Shown piece by piece: positions 42,907 through 53,430 of a DNA stretch of 64,000 bases. The notes beneath the pieces were generated by a model that had not been told where the DNA came from, searched no databases, and saw only the letters and a program-made list of their open reading frames with translations. The stretch lies in NCBI GenBank assembly GCA_047967505.1, contig CM106538.1; one strand, 5' to 3'. The stretch's first letter is position 1; every line of letters begins with the position of its first letter. A program made the position numbers and the translations under genes. The stretch comes from Dipteris shenzhenensis (Eukaryota > Polypodiophyta > Polypodiopsida > Gleicheniales).

Positions 42907-44548
42907 TGATAGGACAAAACTTGTATCAAATTTTTGAGCACTGTATATAGCTATGGGTAGGCACATAGTTATACACATCTAGGGTAGGTGTGGGCTTTTG
43001 GCATTTGTGGATTTTTCCTTCACAAGCATAATGGACTAATGTATAGTTTTTTGAGACAATAAAGTATGTTTTGCAGGGACTTCATGGGAAATGATGAAAT
43101 GCAATGTGGTTGTACCAGACCTCCAGACCAAGGGTATCCAGTGTGTGGTCAAGTGAAAATGTTTTTGGGGTCATGTAAAATCAAGTCATGAAGGGTTTTT
43201 TTTTTTTTTTCATGAGTCAATGTGGTCTTGCATGTTACGGGAATTTGATATGTTCTAGTGTCCATGTCAAGGGGCTTTTCATGTGGGTGTACGGGGGTGC
43301 ATGTAAGTCTTAATGTGCATGCTAATGTGTGTGGGAATTGTGTGACCAAAGGTCCAAAATGTGCATTTAATGTGCCTTGGGGGATATTTGCATTTTTTAA
43401 ATGGAAGAGTGGTAAATTCTACGTGATGACGTGGCTGGAAAATCTAGAAGGGAATGTATGCATGCAAGGTGGCTACGTGATTAAGGATTGGGATGCTCTG
43501 GCTGAGGAGTGGGCTGATACCTAGGATGGCGACTACCAGAGAGTTCTGAAAAATGTGGATGAGCGGAAGAGATGAGGTTGGGGGGAAAAAAGCAAAGAAG
43601 GAGAGAGGAGAGGATCTGCTGGTCGATGAACGGATGGTTCACAGGCTCCAAATTGTTGTACAAGAGCACTGCGTCAGGGTGTAGAGGACTGTGACGATCT
43701 GAGAGAGCGATTGGGCTGTGTAGGGCTGTCAATGCGATGTGATGATCTGAAAAAAATAGCACAGGGCTGATGGGCTGTTAGCTGAGCGGAGAGCTGTAGT
43801 ATGGAAGAGAAGAGATAGGCTGACGATTAGCTGAGCGGAGAGCTAACGGACTGATCGACATGAAGTACGAGTCGCTTATTTTTTTGGGCTGTGGGTTTGT
43901 TACCTTTAATCACGCACAAGTGTGCAGGCTGCGTGGGGGAGCTTAGCTGGAACAGAAGACAGATTGGGAGTTGTCGCTGCTGGAAGCACTCGTGATGTGG
44001 CTGCTTACAATTCTGAGTATGACGTACAGCTTGTGTGCAGATGCAATAGTGACTGAACGGAAGTCATGATAGGGATCAGGGACTTTGATCGTTGAGGTTT
44101 CATGAATCTATAGGTGGAGTGGATGACTCGATGGATTAGCATTCTTGGGGGTTCTTTGTGCATGAGGATTCCATACGAGAAGCATAAGTACGAGCTGTTT
44201 TACTTATACAAGCTGCTGGAAGAAGGTGTTGTAGATACATCATGTGTGGTTGATCTGTCGTACAAGGAACGACTGTGTGTATGAACAACTCTTGGTTGAC
44301 ACAGAGCTACAACAAGTCAAAGCCTTCTTTCCCCTCTTTCAAAGAGTTTGTGTGTTCCTGTGTGTGTTCTAGTCAGATTGTGTGGGAGATTGACTTGTTA
44401 TTTGTGTGCTCTGGATACCTACTCTGGAACCTAGTTCATAAGCTCGTCATCTATGAGACCACATTGCAGCTGATCCCTATGAAGTCTCAGCTATTTGACG
44501 TGGTGAAGTACATAATTCCTGGTTGTCTTTCCTTTTTTTTCCTTATCA
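42907..44548 (+). repeat. 5' LTR of the Tat-like element
   Basis: 1,642 bp, TGATAGGAC to CCTTATCA. It contains AATAAAG near 43060, a poly-T run at about 43198-43210, and short open frames that match in the 3' LTR (for example 43258-43524 against 48256-48573) but show no known domain. I see no obvious initiator tRNA-Met primer site after it. Confidence 0.92.
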
Positions 44549-44653
44549 TCTTTTTCGCGATCCTGCTAGGGACAGGAGGAGTTTTGAATTGAGATTGGAT
44601 ACTCAAGACAAAACGGCCCAGAAGATTGGCTGGGGAATGTTGCTTGAATTTCT

Positions 44654-44869
44654 GTGTGGTTAGGGATTGAAACTATGAAGACAAAGCCTCGCATGAGAGT
44701 GATTCATTGTGAGTTATGTGGGGAGTGTGGACACAAGAGAGATAGATGCCTTGATGTTGAACTTTGGGTGATACGTCTCCATGCTAAGGTTCAAAAGGCT
44801 TTGAAAGTGATTGCTCTTAGGAAGAAGAATGCCAGTCAGATGCAGGGTATGTTTTCTTCAGTAGAGTGA
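44654..44869 (+). CDS. Small CCHC zinc-knuckle ORF upstream of gag
   Basis: This intact ORF is 71 codons from the first start, but homology with the minus-strand relative begins near MKTKPRMRVIHC. It contains CELCGECGHKRDRC, a perfect CX2CX4HX4C knuckle, then VIRLHAKVQKALKVIALRKK, a basic amphipathic stretch. It lies between the 5' LTR and gag and ends about 80 bases before the gag start. The homologous ORF in the other Tat-like copy (5069-5251) keeps all four metal ligands. A nucleic-acid-binding accessory protein is a reasonable inference. It could instead be a decayed upstream exon of gag. Confidence 0.68.
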   Translation: MWLGIETMKTKPRMRVIHCELCGECGHKRDRCLDVELWVIRLHAKVQKALKVIALRKKNASQMQGMFSSVE

Positions 44870-44950
44870 TTATTTTGTTTTCTTCGCACAAGAGGTTGGG
44901 TGGTATTTCTGGTTGGAAGTGTGTTTGAGATAAGTTAGTCAAGAGGAGAG

Positions 44951-46186
44951 ATGGCTCATGAATTTCCTTGATTTCACGGGTTGCCCAATGAAGACCCAGA
45001 GAGGTTTTTAGAGTGCTTGGAGTTCACAGTTCTTATTAAAGACAAGAATGCTCCAAAAGTCCTTCTTCAGATTCTATCCTTTTGTCTGTTGGGAGAAGCG
45101 AGAACTTGGCTGCAGACTTTCTCTGCAAGGATGCGTGTTACCAACGGCCCCTCGCACTATCAGGAGAATTCAGATCTGATTTTATCACCTTTCCTGGATA
45201 AATTTTGTAAAGTGTTTATTGATGACATCTGTGTCTACAGTGGAAGAAGAAAGCACTGCGGCAAGCTGGATCAAGTATTCTATGAGATTGATAAAAATGG
45301 TGGTCAATTAAATCCTAAGAAGACTCAGTTAGCTCAGACCAGCATTAAAATATTGGGGCATATTGTATCTGAGAATGGGATTGAGCCGGGACCAGGTAAC
45401 GTGAAAGCTTTAGTTATGCTGTCCTCTCTTGAGAATACCAAGCAGTTGCATACCTTTCTCCAGAAGGTGAAGTATCTGTCGAGATTTATTCATATGTTAT
45501 CTCAGATTTTGTATCCTCTTCATCAGCTGGTAAAATCTAAGCCTCTAAAATGGACGACAGAGAGTGAAGAGGCGTTTGAGGCAGTTAAGGAATCCTTGAC
45601 TCATATTTCAAGTGTAAAGCCACCAGATTATTCCAGGACTTTTTATGTGAATCCATCCGTAGGACCAGATGCTATTGGTGCTATTCTTTTGCAGCAAGGA
45701 GAGGGTTCCAGATATATGAGGCCAGTCTATTATGCCAGCAGGGTGAAGACTGAAGTAGAGAGGAAGTATTCAACGGCTGAATTGGTCCTGGCTAGCCTCT
45801 TGTATGCTTGTAGGAGATTTCGGTCTTATCTATTGTCCAGACCTTTTGAGGTTCTCACCTCATGTTCACTACTGTCTCATATGTTGAATAGTACAAACAT
45901 CTCCAGGAGCATGATTAAATGGATAGTAGGGTTACAGGAGTACTCTTTTACCTTCTTGGTTAAGAACTCTACCAGAGCTTCCTTGGCTGATCTCCTCACC
46001 TATAAGGAAGGACCTATTTTAGTTGAAGATGTGGAGAAGAACACTGACATGAATGAAGAAAAAGTACTAGAGGATGCATTTGTTTTACACTTTGATGGAT
46101 CTTACAAAAAAAGTTTAAATAAAAGTACAGGAGGAATTGTCATTTATGATCCTGGAGGAAAGGAGATTCGAAAAATGGGAATTTAG
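44951..46186 (+). pseudogene. Gag capsid fused in frame to RT and RNase H (Tat-like)
   Basis: Gag starts at ATG 44951 (MAHEFP), with a TGA at 44969-44971 where CGA fits, then FHGLPNEDPERFLECLEF. After ARTWLQTFSARMR near 45130 the protein jumps to VTNGPSHYQENSDLIL, part of the RT palm, and FIDDICVYSG with the catalytic FIDD near 45215. So the gag C-terminus, protease and RT N-terminus are deleted without breaking the frame. The first RNase H follows (FYVNPSVGPDAIGAILLQQG, with N for the first catalytic D). The second begins with LHFDGSYKKSLNKSTGG before a TAG at 46184-46186. Confidence 0.87.
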
Positions 46187-47873
46187 CTCGAAGCCAGCAG
46201 TAATAATGAAGCTGAATATGCAGCCCTCTTCGAAGGTTTGAAAGTATGCATTAGTCTGGGTATTAAGAGACTCAAGATTAAGGGAGATGCTCTGTTGGTT
46301 GTGAAGCAAATTTTAGGTGTCTCGAAGGTTAAGCATGTTCATTTGAAGAGATGGATAAGCGCGGTGAAGAAACTGTTAAATCAATTGGATGCCTGGACAC
46401 TCCAGCATATTGAAAGAGGTAAGAATGTAAATGCACATGATGCTGCGCAGGAAATTACAGCAACTTATGCTGATGCAATAGGAGTGCAGGAGCACTTATA
46501 CAAAGGAAGGGAGACATTGGCTTGTGAGGAAAGCTTCCTGTTAACTGGTAAAGTGCCTGAAGAAGTTCAAAAACAAAGAAAATACAGATTTATTAAAAGC
46601 TGTACTTATTATTGTCTGATAGATGATGTTCTTTACATGAAAGGGGCTGATCTGGTGCTTAGAAGAATTCCCTGGCATGAGGAAGTTTTTCATATTCTAC
46701 AAGCTAATCATGAGGGAGTATGTGGAGGACATTTTGCTTTCAAAATCATGCTGAGGAAAATACTTACAGAAGGGTATGTGTGGCCATCCCTCTAGAGAGA
46801 CATAAGACATTGGTGCAAGTCATGCCTACAGTGTCAGCAGATAAGTAAGAGGATCGTACATCCAGAACTCAGAAATATCATGCCTGCTTATAATATTTTT
46901 GAGAAATGGGGAATAGATGCCATTGGTCCTCTACCCATGACAGCCAGGGGAAATTGTTATGTATTGACAGCTGTGGATTATTTGACGAGATGGGCTGAAG
47001 CACGCGCAGTACGGGCAGTCAATGCAAAATCTGTATGTAAATTTGTGTATAGGATATCTGCTGTAAATTTGGTGTGCCACTGGAGCTGCTTTCTGATAGA
47101 GGTTCAGGTTTCAGGAGTGAACTGATGGATTTATTATGTGGTAAGCTGAAGATTAAACACAGATATGCAAGTCCCTATTATCCTCAATGTAATGGGATGA
47201 ATGAAAATTTTAATGGGGTGTGTACTAATATCATGGGAAAGATCATGAGAACACGTGAGAAGGAGTGGGACCTTGCTTTGCACTGGGATTTATGGGCTTA
47301 CAGAGTTGCAGTAAAATAAGCACCCAGTTTTAACCATTTCATCTTGTTTACGGGAAAGAAGCTCTATTACCCTTGGAAGTAGAAATTCTTGCATTACAGA
47401 TGTTAATGAAGATAAACGAGGATTCAAATTCTACTTTCTAGAACCGCTTATTGCATTTGTAGGAAGCACAACTAGACAGACAAAAGGCGGTGGAACATTA
47501 TGATTTAATTCAAGAGGAGAATCAGAAGAGAGCAAACAGGAAATTCAGGAATAAGAAAATCGAGGAGGGTGATCTAGTTTTGAGATACAACAATAGTCTG
47601 GACACTACCTTCAAGAAGAAATTTGTGACCAAATGGGATGGACATTTTCGTGAGACGAAGAATTCAAAAATGGCTCATATCAACTTGAGAATTTGGATGG
47701 TCAGTAGCATAAGAATAGAGTCAATGGCTTCAGACTAAAGAAATACTTTCATAGGATCATGAGTGTGGGCAGATGTGAACCTACTGTGATGAGATCAAAC
47801 AAGCCGGAAGACCTCATGGATGAGGATATCTCTGAAGAAATGCAAATCTTATATAGCCCTATCTGCAAGACAT
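46187..47873 (+). pseudogene. pol: Second RNase H and integrase (Tat-like)
   Basis: The frame continues directly after the TAG with LEASSNNEAEYAALFEG and LKIKGDALLVVKQI, the E and D blocks of an archaeal-type RNase H. Integrase follows: NHEGVCGGH and WCKSCLQCQQ form the HHCC zinc site (a TAG at 46793-46795 lies between), WGIDAIGPLPMT and LLSDRGSGFRSE carry the first two catalytic aspartates (a frameshift near 47060 separates them), and NGMNENFNG the glutamate. The C-terminal part, DLIQEENQKRANRKFRNKK, and a further-frame tail end at a TGA near 47873. Stops and frameshifts make it inactive. Confidence 0.85.
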
Positions 47874-47903
47874 GAATGTCTGCAGACTCGGGGATGGGCA
47901 AAA

Positions 47904-49544
47904 TGATAGGACAAAACCTGTATCAAGTTTTGGAGCAATGTATACAGCTGTGGGTAGGCACATAGTTATACACATCCAGGGTAGGTGTGGGCTTTTGGCA
48001 TTTGTGAATTTTTCCTTCACAAGCATGATGGACTAATGTATAGTTTTTTGAGACAATAAAGTATGTTTTGCAAGCCCTTCATGGGAAATGATGAAATGCA
48101 ATGTGGTTGTACCAGACCTCCAGAGCAAGGGTATCTAGTGTGTGGTCATGTGAAAATGTTTTTTAGGTCATGTAAAATCAAGTCATGAAGAGTTTTTTTT
48201 TTTTTTTTCCTGAGTCAATGTGGTCTTGCATGTTACAGGAATTTGATATGTTCTAGTGTCCATGTCAAGGGGCTTTTCATGTCGGTGTACGGGGGTGAAT
48301 GCAAGTCTTAATGTGCATGCTAATGTGTGTGGGAATTGTGTGACCAAAGGTCCAAAATGTGCATTCAATGTGCCTTGGGGGATATTTGCATTTTTTAAAT
48401 GGAAGAGTGGTAAATTCTACGTGATGACATGGCTGGAAAATCTAGAAGGGAATGTATGCATGCAAGGTGGCTACGTGATTAAGGATTGGGATGCTCTGGC
48501 TGACGAGTGGGCTGATATGTGGGATGGCGACTACCAGAGAGTTCTGAAAAATGTGGATGAGCGGAAGAGATGAGGTTGGGGGGAAAAAAGCGAAGGAGAG
48601 AGGAGAGGATCTGCTGGTCGATGAACGGATGGTTCACGGGCTCCAAATTGTTGTACAAGAGCACTGCGTCAGGGTGTAGAGGACTGTGATGATCTGAGAG
48701 AGCGATTGGGCTGTGTAGGGCTGTCAATGCGATGTGATGATCTGAAAAAAAAAAGCACAGGGCTGATGGGCTGTTAGCTGAGCGGAGAGCTGTAGTATGG
48801 AAGAGAAGAGACAGGCTGACGATTAGCTGAGCGGAGAGCTAACGGACTGATCGACATGAAGTACGAGTCGCTTATTTTTTTGGGCTGTGGGTTTGTTACC
48901 TTTAATCACGCACAAGTGTGCAGGCTGCGTGGGGGAGCTTAGCTGGAACAGAAGACAGATTGGGAGTTGTCGCTGCTGGAAGCACTCATGATGTGGCTGC
49001 TTACAATTCTGAGTATGAGGTACAGCTTGTGTGCACATGCAATAGTGACTGAATGGAAGTCATGATAGGGATCAAGGACTTTGATCGTTGAGGTTTCATG
49101 AATCTATAGGTGGAGGGGATGACTCGATGGATTAGCATTCTTGGGGGTTCTTTGTGCATGAGGATTCTGTACTAGAAGCATAAGTACGAGCTGTTTTACT
49201 TATACAAGCTGCTAGAAGGAGGTGTTGTAGATACATCATGTGTGGTTGATCTGTCCTACAAGGAACGACTGTGTGTATGAACAACTCTTGGTTGACACAG
49301 AGCTACAACAAGTCAAAGCCTTCTTTCCCCTCTTTCAAAGAGTTTGTGTGTTCCTGTGTGTGTTCTAGTCAGATTGTGTGGGAGATTGACTTGTTATTTG
49401 TGTACTCTGGATACCTGCTCTGGAACCTGGTTCATAAGCTCATCATCTACGAGCCCACATTGCAGTTGATCCCTATGAAGTGTCAGCTATTTGACGTGGT
49501 GAAGTACATAATTCCTGGTTGTCTTTCCTTTTTTTTCCTTATCA
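47904..49544 (+). repeat. 3' LTR of the Tat-like element
   Basis: 1,641 bp, matching 42907-44548 along its whole length. Purine-rich CGGGGATGGGCAAAA just before it may be the polypurine tract. Confidence 0.92.
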
Positions 49545-51111
49545 ACGGAACGAAGGCACTAGTAAGTTCCACTCTTCTTTACCCACATAGAACCTATCAA
49601 GAAGATCAAGCAAGCCGTCATGCCTCCGCTGATTGAAGAAGAAGCGAAAGCTATTAAAGCATCTAGAGAACTCTACCTCTCTGCACAACAACCACTGATC
49701 AGGAAGATCAACTACTCCCACGTGCTCCTCTCTGCTACAGGCATCCGTAAGGAGGCTCCACCCTGGGTATGTTGAAGTCGCCTCCAAACAACCCAAGAGT
49801 CAATGTCTAGGAGGCTCTTAGTAAGCCGCCTCTAGAAAGCAAGGTGCTATTGTCTGCAAGCAAAGACGTTCAAGATCCCGATCCTAGAGTCACCCATCCG
49901 TAAACCAATCTTTATGGCCCGCCCTATGATAAGATCACCCCAATCAAACACATTGGGGGCCAAGGCCTTGGGAATAGGAATGCAAACGCCTCCACTCTTG
50001 CTTACTGCAAGGGATCAAACGTCCAGGCATGTCCCTGGGAGAAGACAGTGTCAGCGTATGATATCTGCTGGAGGTCCTAAATCAAGAGAAAATCGACTGC
50101 CCATTCTACCATAGCCCTTTGCAACCCCTGGCAAAGTGTCATCTGTTGGTGGCTGATGTCGCGCACGATCATAAAGCCTGTGCATGTTCCAACTCATAGG
50201 GAGCAAGGGGGTGGAGAATAAGGACCTCGTGGGTGGAAGCTTGAACAAGAACCTCTAATGTTTGCGACTTTGCCGAGGGGTTGGAAAGGGAATAGTCGAT
50301 GTCTATGCAATAGCGCATCAAAGGCATGACATGCTTGATGCCCACCTTCAAGGCCCACTGCAACATAAAGGAGACCTCTCTACCCCAAGCAGGCTAGCAC
50401 ACTACTATAAGCATCGGGTGTGTAGCTTGCTTGAGTTGATTCTCTTGCCCTACATGGGAGCACAGATACTACTAGGCCCAATTCATGTCTGTCTGCTGCC
50501 AAGAAACAAATTGAAAGATAGTCGTGTCCCCGTGGAAAATCCACTACTCCCTCCCCTAAGGTCCAAGCCACTCCTCCATCATGTAAAGCATCCGGTACCT
50601 CATCATGAGATCAAGAAGCATAAAATCCTACTTCTCCTCTCCTGTGGAGGCTAAGTTGAAACCCCAGAAAGAACGAGATCAACTACTCCAATGGATCAAG
50701 GCAGCAGGATCAAAACCGTCACCTCCAAGGCGACGGGATAATCATTCGGGGCGTCGAGGTAGTTCCACGGTCCAAGCCTCCAAAACTCGCTAAAAGGACT
50801 GTCCTGGACGAGGCCTCAAACTATAAATTGAGAAAAGGCACCATCTACCTCAAACCGCTCCATAGAAATTGTGTCCTACACCGGGAATGAGACTAAGAGG
50901 AAAAAGCAAAAGACTAAGAAGAAGAAGTCGCAGCCTTACCCTTTGCCAAAGGCTGAGGCACAGGAGAAGGTTGGGACTTCAAGAGGAGAGGGGGGAAGGA
51001 GGAAACTAGAGGGACCGCTACAGTAGGGGGGGAAGTGGAGAAGGGGTGAGTGGAGGACTGGTAAGAGTGACCCCAGCGGGAGGAGCGGCAAGAGGCGAGG
51101 AAGCGGGGGAA
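49545..51111 (-). pseudogene. LINE remnant, endonuclease region
   Basis: Read leftwards, the best-preserved part (about 49970-49755) gives GGVCIPIPKALAPNVFDWGD, LIIGRAIKIGLRMGDSRIGI, LNVFACR, then DIDSWVV and, after a one-base shift, GGDFNIPRVEPP. This is the usual course of a LINE AP endonuclease up to the GDFN motif. The part towards 51111 probably holds the ORF1 end, proline- and lysine-rich. The remnant is cut on the left by the Tat-like LTR and on the right by the copia. Many stops are present. Confidence 0.6.
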
Positions 51112-51116
51112 GGCGG

Positions 51117-51741
51117 TGTTAGAAGGTCACTGCCCCACCTGTGAGCCCCCGATTTGAGGGGACAAGGGGGCAGGAGACCATAGGGGGTAGGGGAGGTGAA
51201 AAGGCAGAAGACCTACCTGTCAGGGAACCCGCGCTGCAGCGTGAAGGTGGCGCGACATCCTAGGCTCTCCTGGACCTGCGCACGGGCAGAGTTGGCAGCT
51301 GCAACAGCAGCCCATAAGCAAGGCTTATGGACCCTTAAATAGGGCTGGCCTAAGCCGGCCTGACCAGCCAGCAAAGGCCAACCAATCAGGTCGGTTGGTG
51401 GGCTGGCAGGTCGGTGCCTTGGGCAGGGAGCCGACTCCCTTGTCGGCCAAAATGAGGGGGCCTAGCCCCTCCTATAAAAAGCCCCCCCTTCCCCTCTCAT
51501 TCCTCATCACCTGCACTTACAGCCTTGCACACAGGCAAGCGCACAGGGAGAGGGAGAGGAAAAGGCTCAGCATCATTGACAGCACACGGGCTGTTTGTAC
51601 ATGCTCACTCTTGAGCTTTTGTTGCCCACGATTGTGGAGGAAGATATCTGAGTGTTGTCCTATCTCTCTTTTAGTTTTCTAAGTGTTGTATGAGCTAGAG
51701 AGGAAGTGAGGTGTGAGTGATTCTATCCTCTATGTCCAACA
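51117..51741 (+). repeat. 5' LTR of the older copia
   Basis: 625 bp, TGTTAGAAGGTC to GTCCAACA. A TATA box (TATAAAAA) lies at 51473-51480. It includes a ~34-base stretch near 51640-51675 that the 3' LTR lacks. Confidence 0.94.
51473..51480 (+). promoter_or_regulatory. TATA box of the older copia LTR
   Basis: TATAAAAA in CCTCCTATAAAAAGCCCC; the 3' LTR has CCTATAGAAAGCCC, so it is mutated there. Confidence 0.7.
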
Positions 51742-51753
51742 TGGTATCAAAGC
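51742..51753 (+). other. Primer-binding site, initiator tRNA-Met
   Basis: TGGTATCAAAGC directly follows the 5' LTR, one base different from TGGTATCAGAGC. Confidence 0.9.
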
Positions 51754-51850
51754 TAGGTTCTAGAGTGGAGTACCTCTGCTAGAAGGTGACTCCAATCGAC
51801 ACTCAGGTTTGCTGTATATATTCAGTTTACTGTTCTTTATTACAGCAAGG

Positions 51851-52792
51851 ATGGAGGACAAAGATTCTACTGTTGCCTCTTCATCCCCTTCTCTTCCTTC
51901 CTCCTCCTCCAGATTCCTCTCATTTACAATCCCGAACTTCGGAGAGTCACGGAAGCTAGACGGGTCAAACTACCCGATCTGGAAAATGAAGGCCCGGAAG
52001 TTGTGGAAGCTAACGACGGGCGTGGAGGCAAAATTGGAAGACTTGTTGGACAAGGGGAAGATTCTCATTCCAATGGATGGTGAAGGGCTTGAGAATTGGG
52101 AAGAGAGAGATGCCCACTCCCTAGCATTAATCATTGGGACCACGGCGGACTTTGTTCTTCTGCACATCTAGGTAGCCGAGACGTCTGTAGAGGCATGGGC
52201 TATCCTGAAAGATTTGTATGAAACGGACAATACATCTCGGATTTTGATGCTCCAACACCAACTATATAACCTGGACATGAATGAGGGAGACAATGTTCAT
52301 GACCATCTGACAAAAGTCAAGATGGTGAGGGACCAGCTCGCGGCAGTTGGTCAGAAGGTAGAGTCAAGTCAACAGGCACTGTTGACCTTACACAAGCTAC
52401 CTAGAAGCTTTAATAGTTTCGTGACTACGGTCACTGCAGGGCAGAGGACCAAGCCTCTCACCTTCGAGGAGCTTGGGCCTTTACATTGCAGGAAGAGGCT
52501 CGAGAAAAGCTGTTTATGCAATCAGACAAGAAGGCTCTCGTGGCGAGGGACAAGCCCGGCAAGGGTAAGTTCAAAGACTCCAAGAACAAAAACAAGACCG
52601 AGGATGCAGAAAAAAAGAGGCAGATGAAGTGCTTCTACTGTGAGAAGCTTGGTCATTCCGCTAAAGAGTGCCGCAAGAAGGTGGACCTAAAGAAGAAGAA
52701 GTCCAAGACCAAGGAGGAGCCAAAGACCGAATCGGCAGACGTTACGACCGGCGCACTCTTCATCATCACTGAGTACTGCTTATGTAGTCAGT
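51851..52792 (+). pseudogene. gag: Older copia gag
   Basis: The start is ATG 51851 (MEDKDSTVASSS). Typical copia gag blocks follow: LDGSNYPIWKMKARKLW, a TAG at 52169-52171 where CAG fits, then VAETSVEAWAILKDLYET and DHLTKVKMVRDQL. A one-base loss near 52480 shifts the frame into LQEEAREKLFMQSDKKAL. The zinc knuckle CFYCEKLGHSAKEC is perfect, in a lysine-rich setting. The end is disturbed by a 22-bp tandem duplication at 52771-52814 that separates gag from protease. Confidence 0.87.
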
Positions 52793-53430
52793 GAGTACTG
52801 CTTATGCAATCAGTGAGGGAGAGGAAGGTTGGTATGTGGACAGTGGAGCTTCAAAGCACATGTCCAACAAGAAGGAATGGTTCAAAACCATGGAAGGTAC
52901 GCATCCCAATTGCAAGGTCACTGTTGGGGATAACCAATCATGCCCTGTGAAGGGTGTCGGTAGGATTCCGTTCATTACGACTGCAAGAAACGAGGAGCTG
53001 ATTTCCGGTGTACTGTATGTACCGAATTTGTGCAAGAACCTATTGTCTGTCAGTCAAATGGACAAGCACAATATGTTGGTATTATTCGACAACGGCAAGG
53101 TCACTGTCACATCCAAGGCAAACGGACAGGTGGTGGCTCAAAGTGTTGAGAAGCATGGGCTATATCAGCTCAACCCTCTGTTGGTGCACGGGGACCATGG
53201 AAAATCCAGATTATGGCACAAGCGGTTCGGTCACGTCAACTATCGCACTCTCTCCGGGATGCAAAAGACAAAGATGGTGGATGGACTTGCACCGATTGCA
53301 GGCAATGATCGTGTCTGCAGGGCTTGCATGGAAGGCAAGCAACACAAGGACAAGTTCCCACAGGAGGCCTCATCACGGGCCAAGAAGTGGGATATAGCAA
53401 GGAGTCCAAGGCCTACTGCCTATTCGACCT
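52793..53430 (+). pseudogene. Older copia protease and pre-integrase region
   Basis: The protease motif is WYVDSGASKHMSNKK, followed by VTVGDNQSCPVKGVG and VLYVPNLCKNLLSVSQM. The pre-integrase region has LWHKRFGHVNYRTL and CRACMEGKQHKDKFP, the HHCC zinc site. At about 53388 the sequence jumps to the end of integrase (next entry), so the catalytic integrase core is absent. The element could not have inserted itself in this form; the deletion must post-date insertion or the copy was mobilised by a relative. Confidence 0.86.

Larger units (their letters stand above)
42907..49544 (+). mobile_element. Tat-like Ty3/gypsy element with 1.64-kb LTRs and a gag-RT deletion
   Basis: The ~6.64-kb element has LTRs 42907-44548 and 47904-49544, both starting TGATAGGACAAAAC and ending CCTTATCA. 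The inside holds a small zinc-knuckle ORF, gag fused in frame to RT, RNase H, a second RNase H, and integrase to 47873. A second, archaeal-type RNase H after the first is characteristic of plant Tat elements. The five bases outside the ends (GACAG and ACGGA) do not match, so no TSD is evident. The first ~385 bp of the LTRs differ at roughly 20 positions by eye; later parts look more alike. Confidence 0.88.

Noticed and set aside
43258-43524. 88-codon frame in the Tat-like LTR, also present in the 3' LTR at 48256-48573
   Set aside because: Its presence in both LTRs follows from LTR duplication and is not independent conservation. The two differ in length because of a stop, and no domain is visible.
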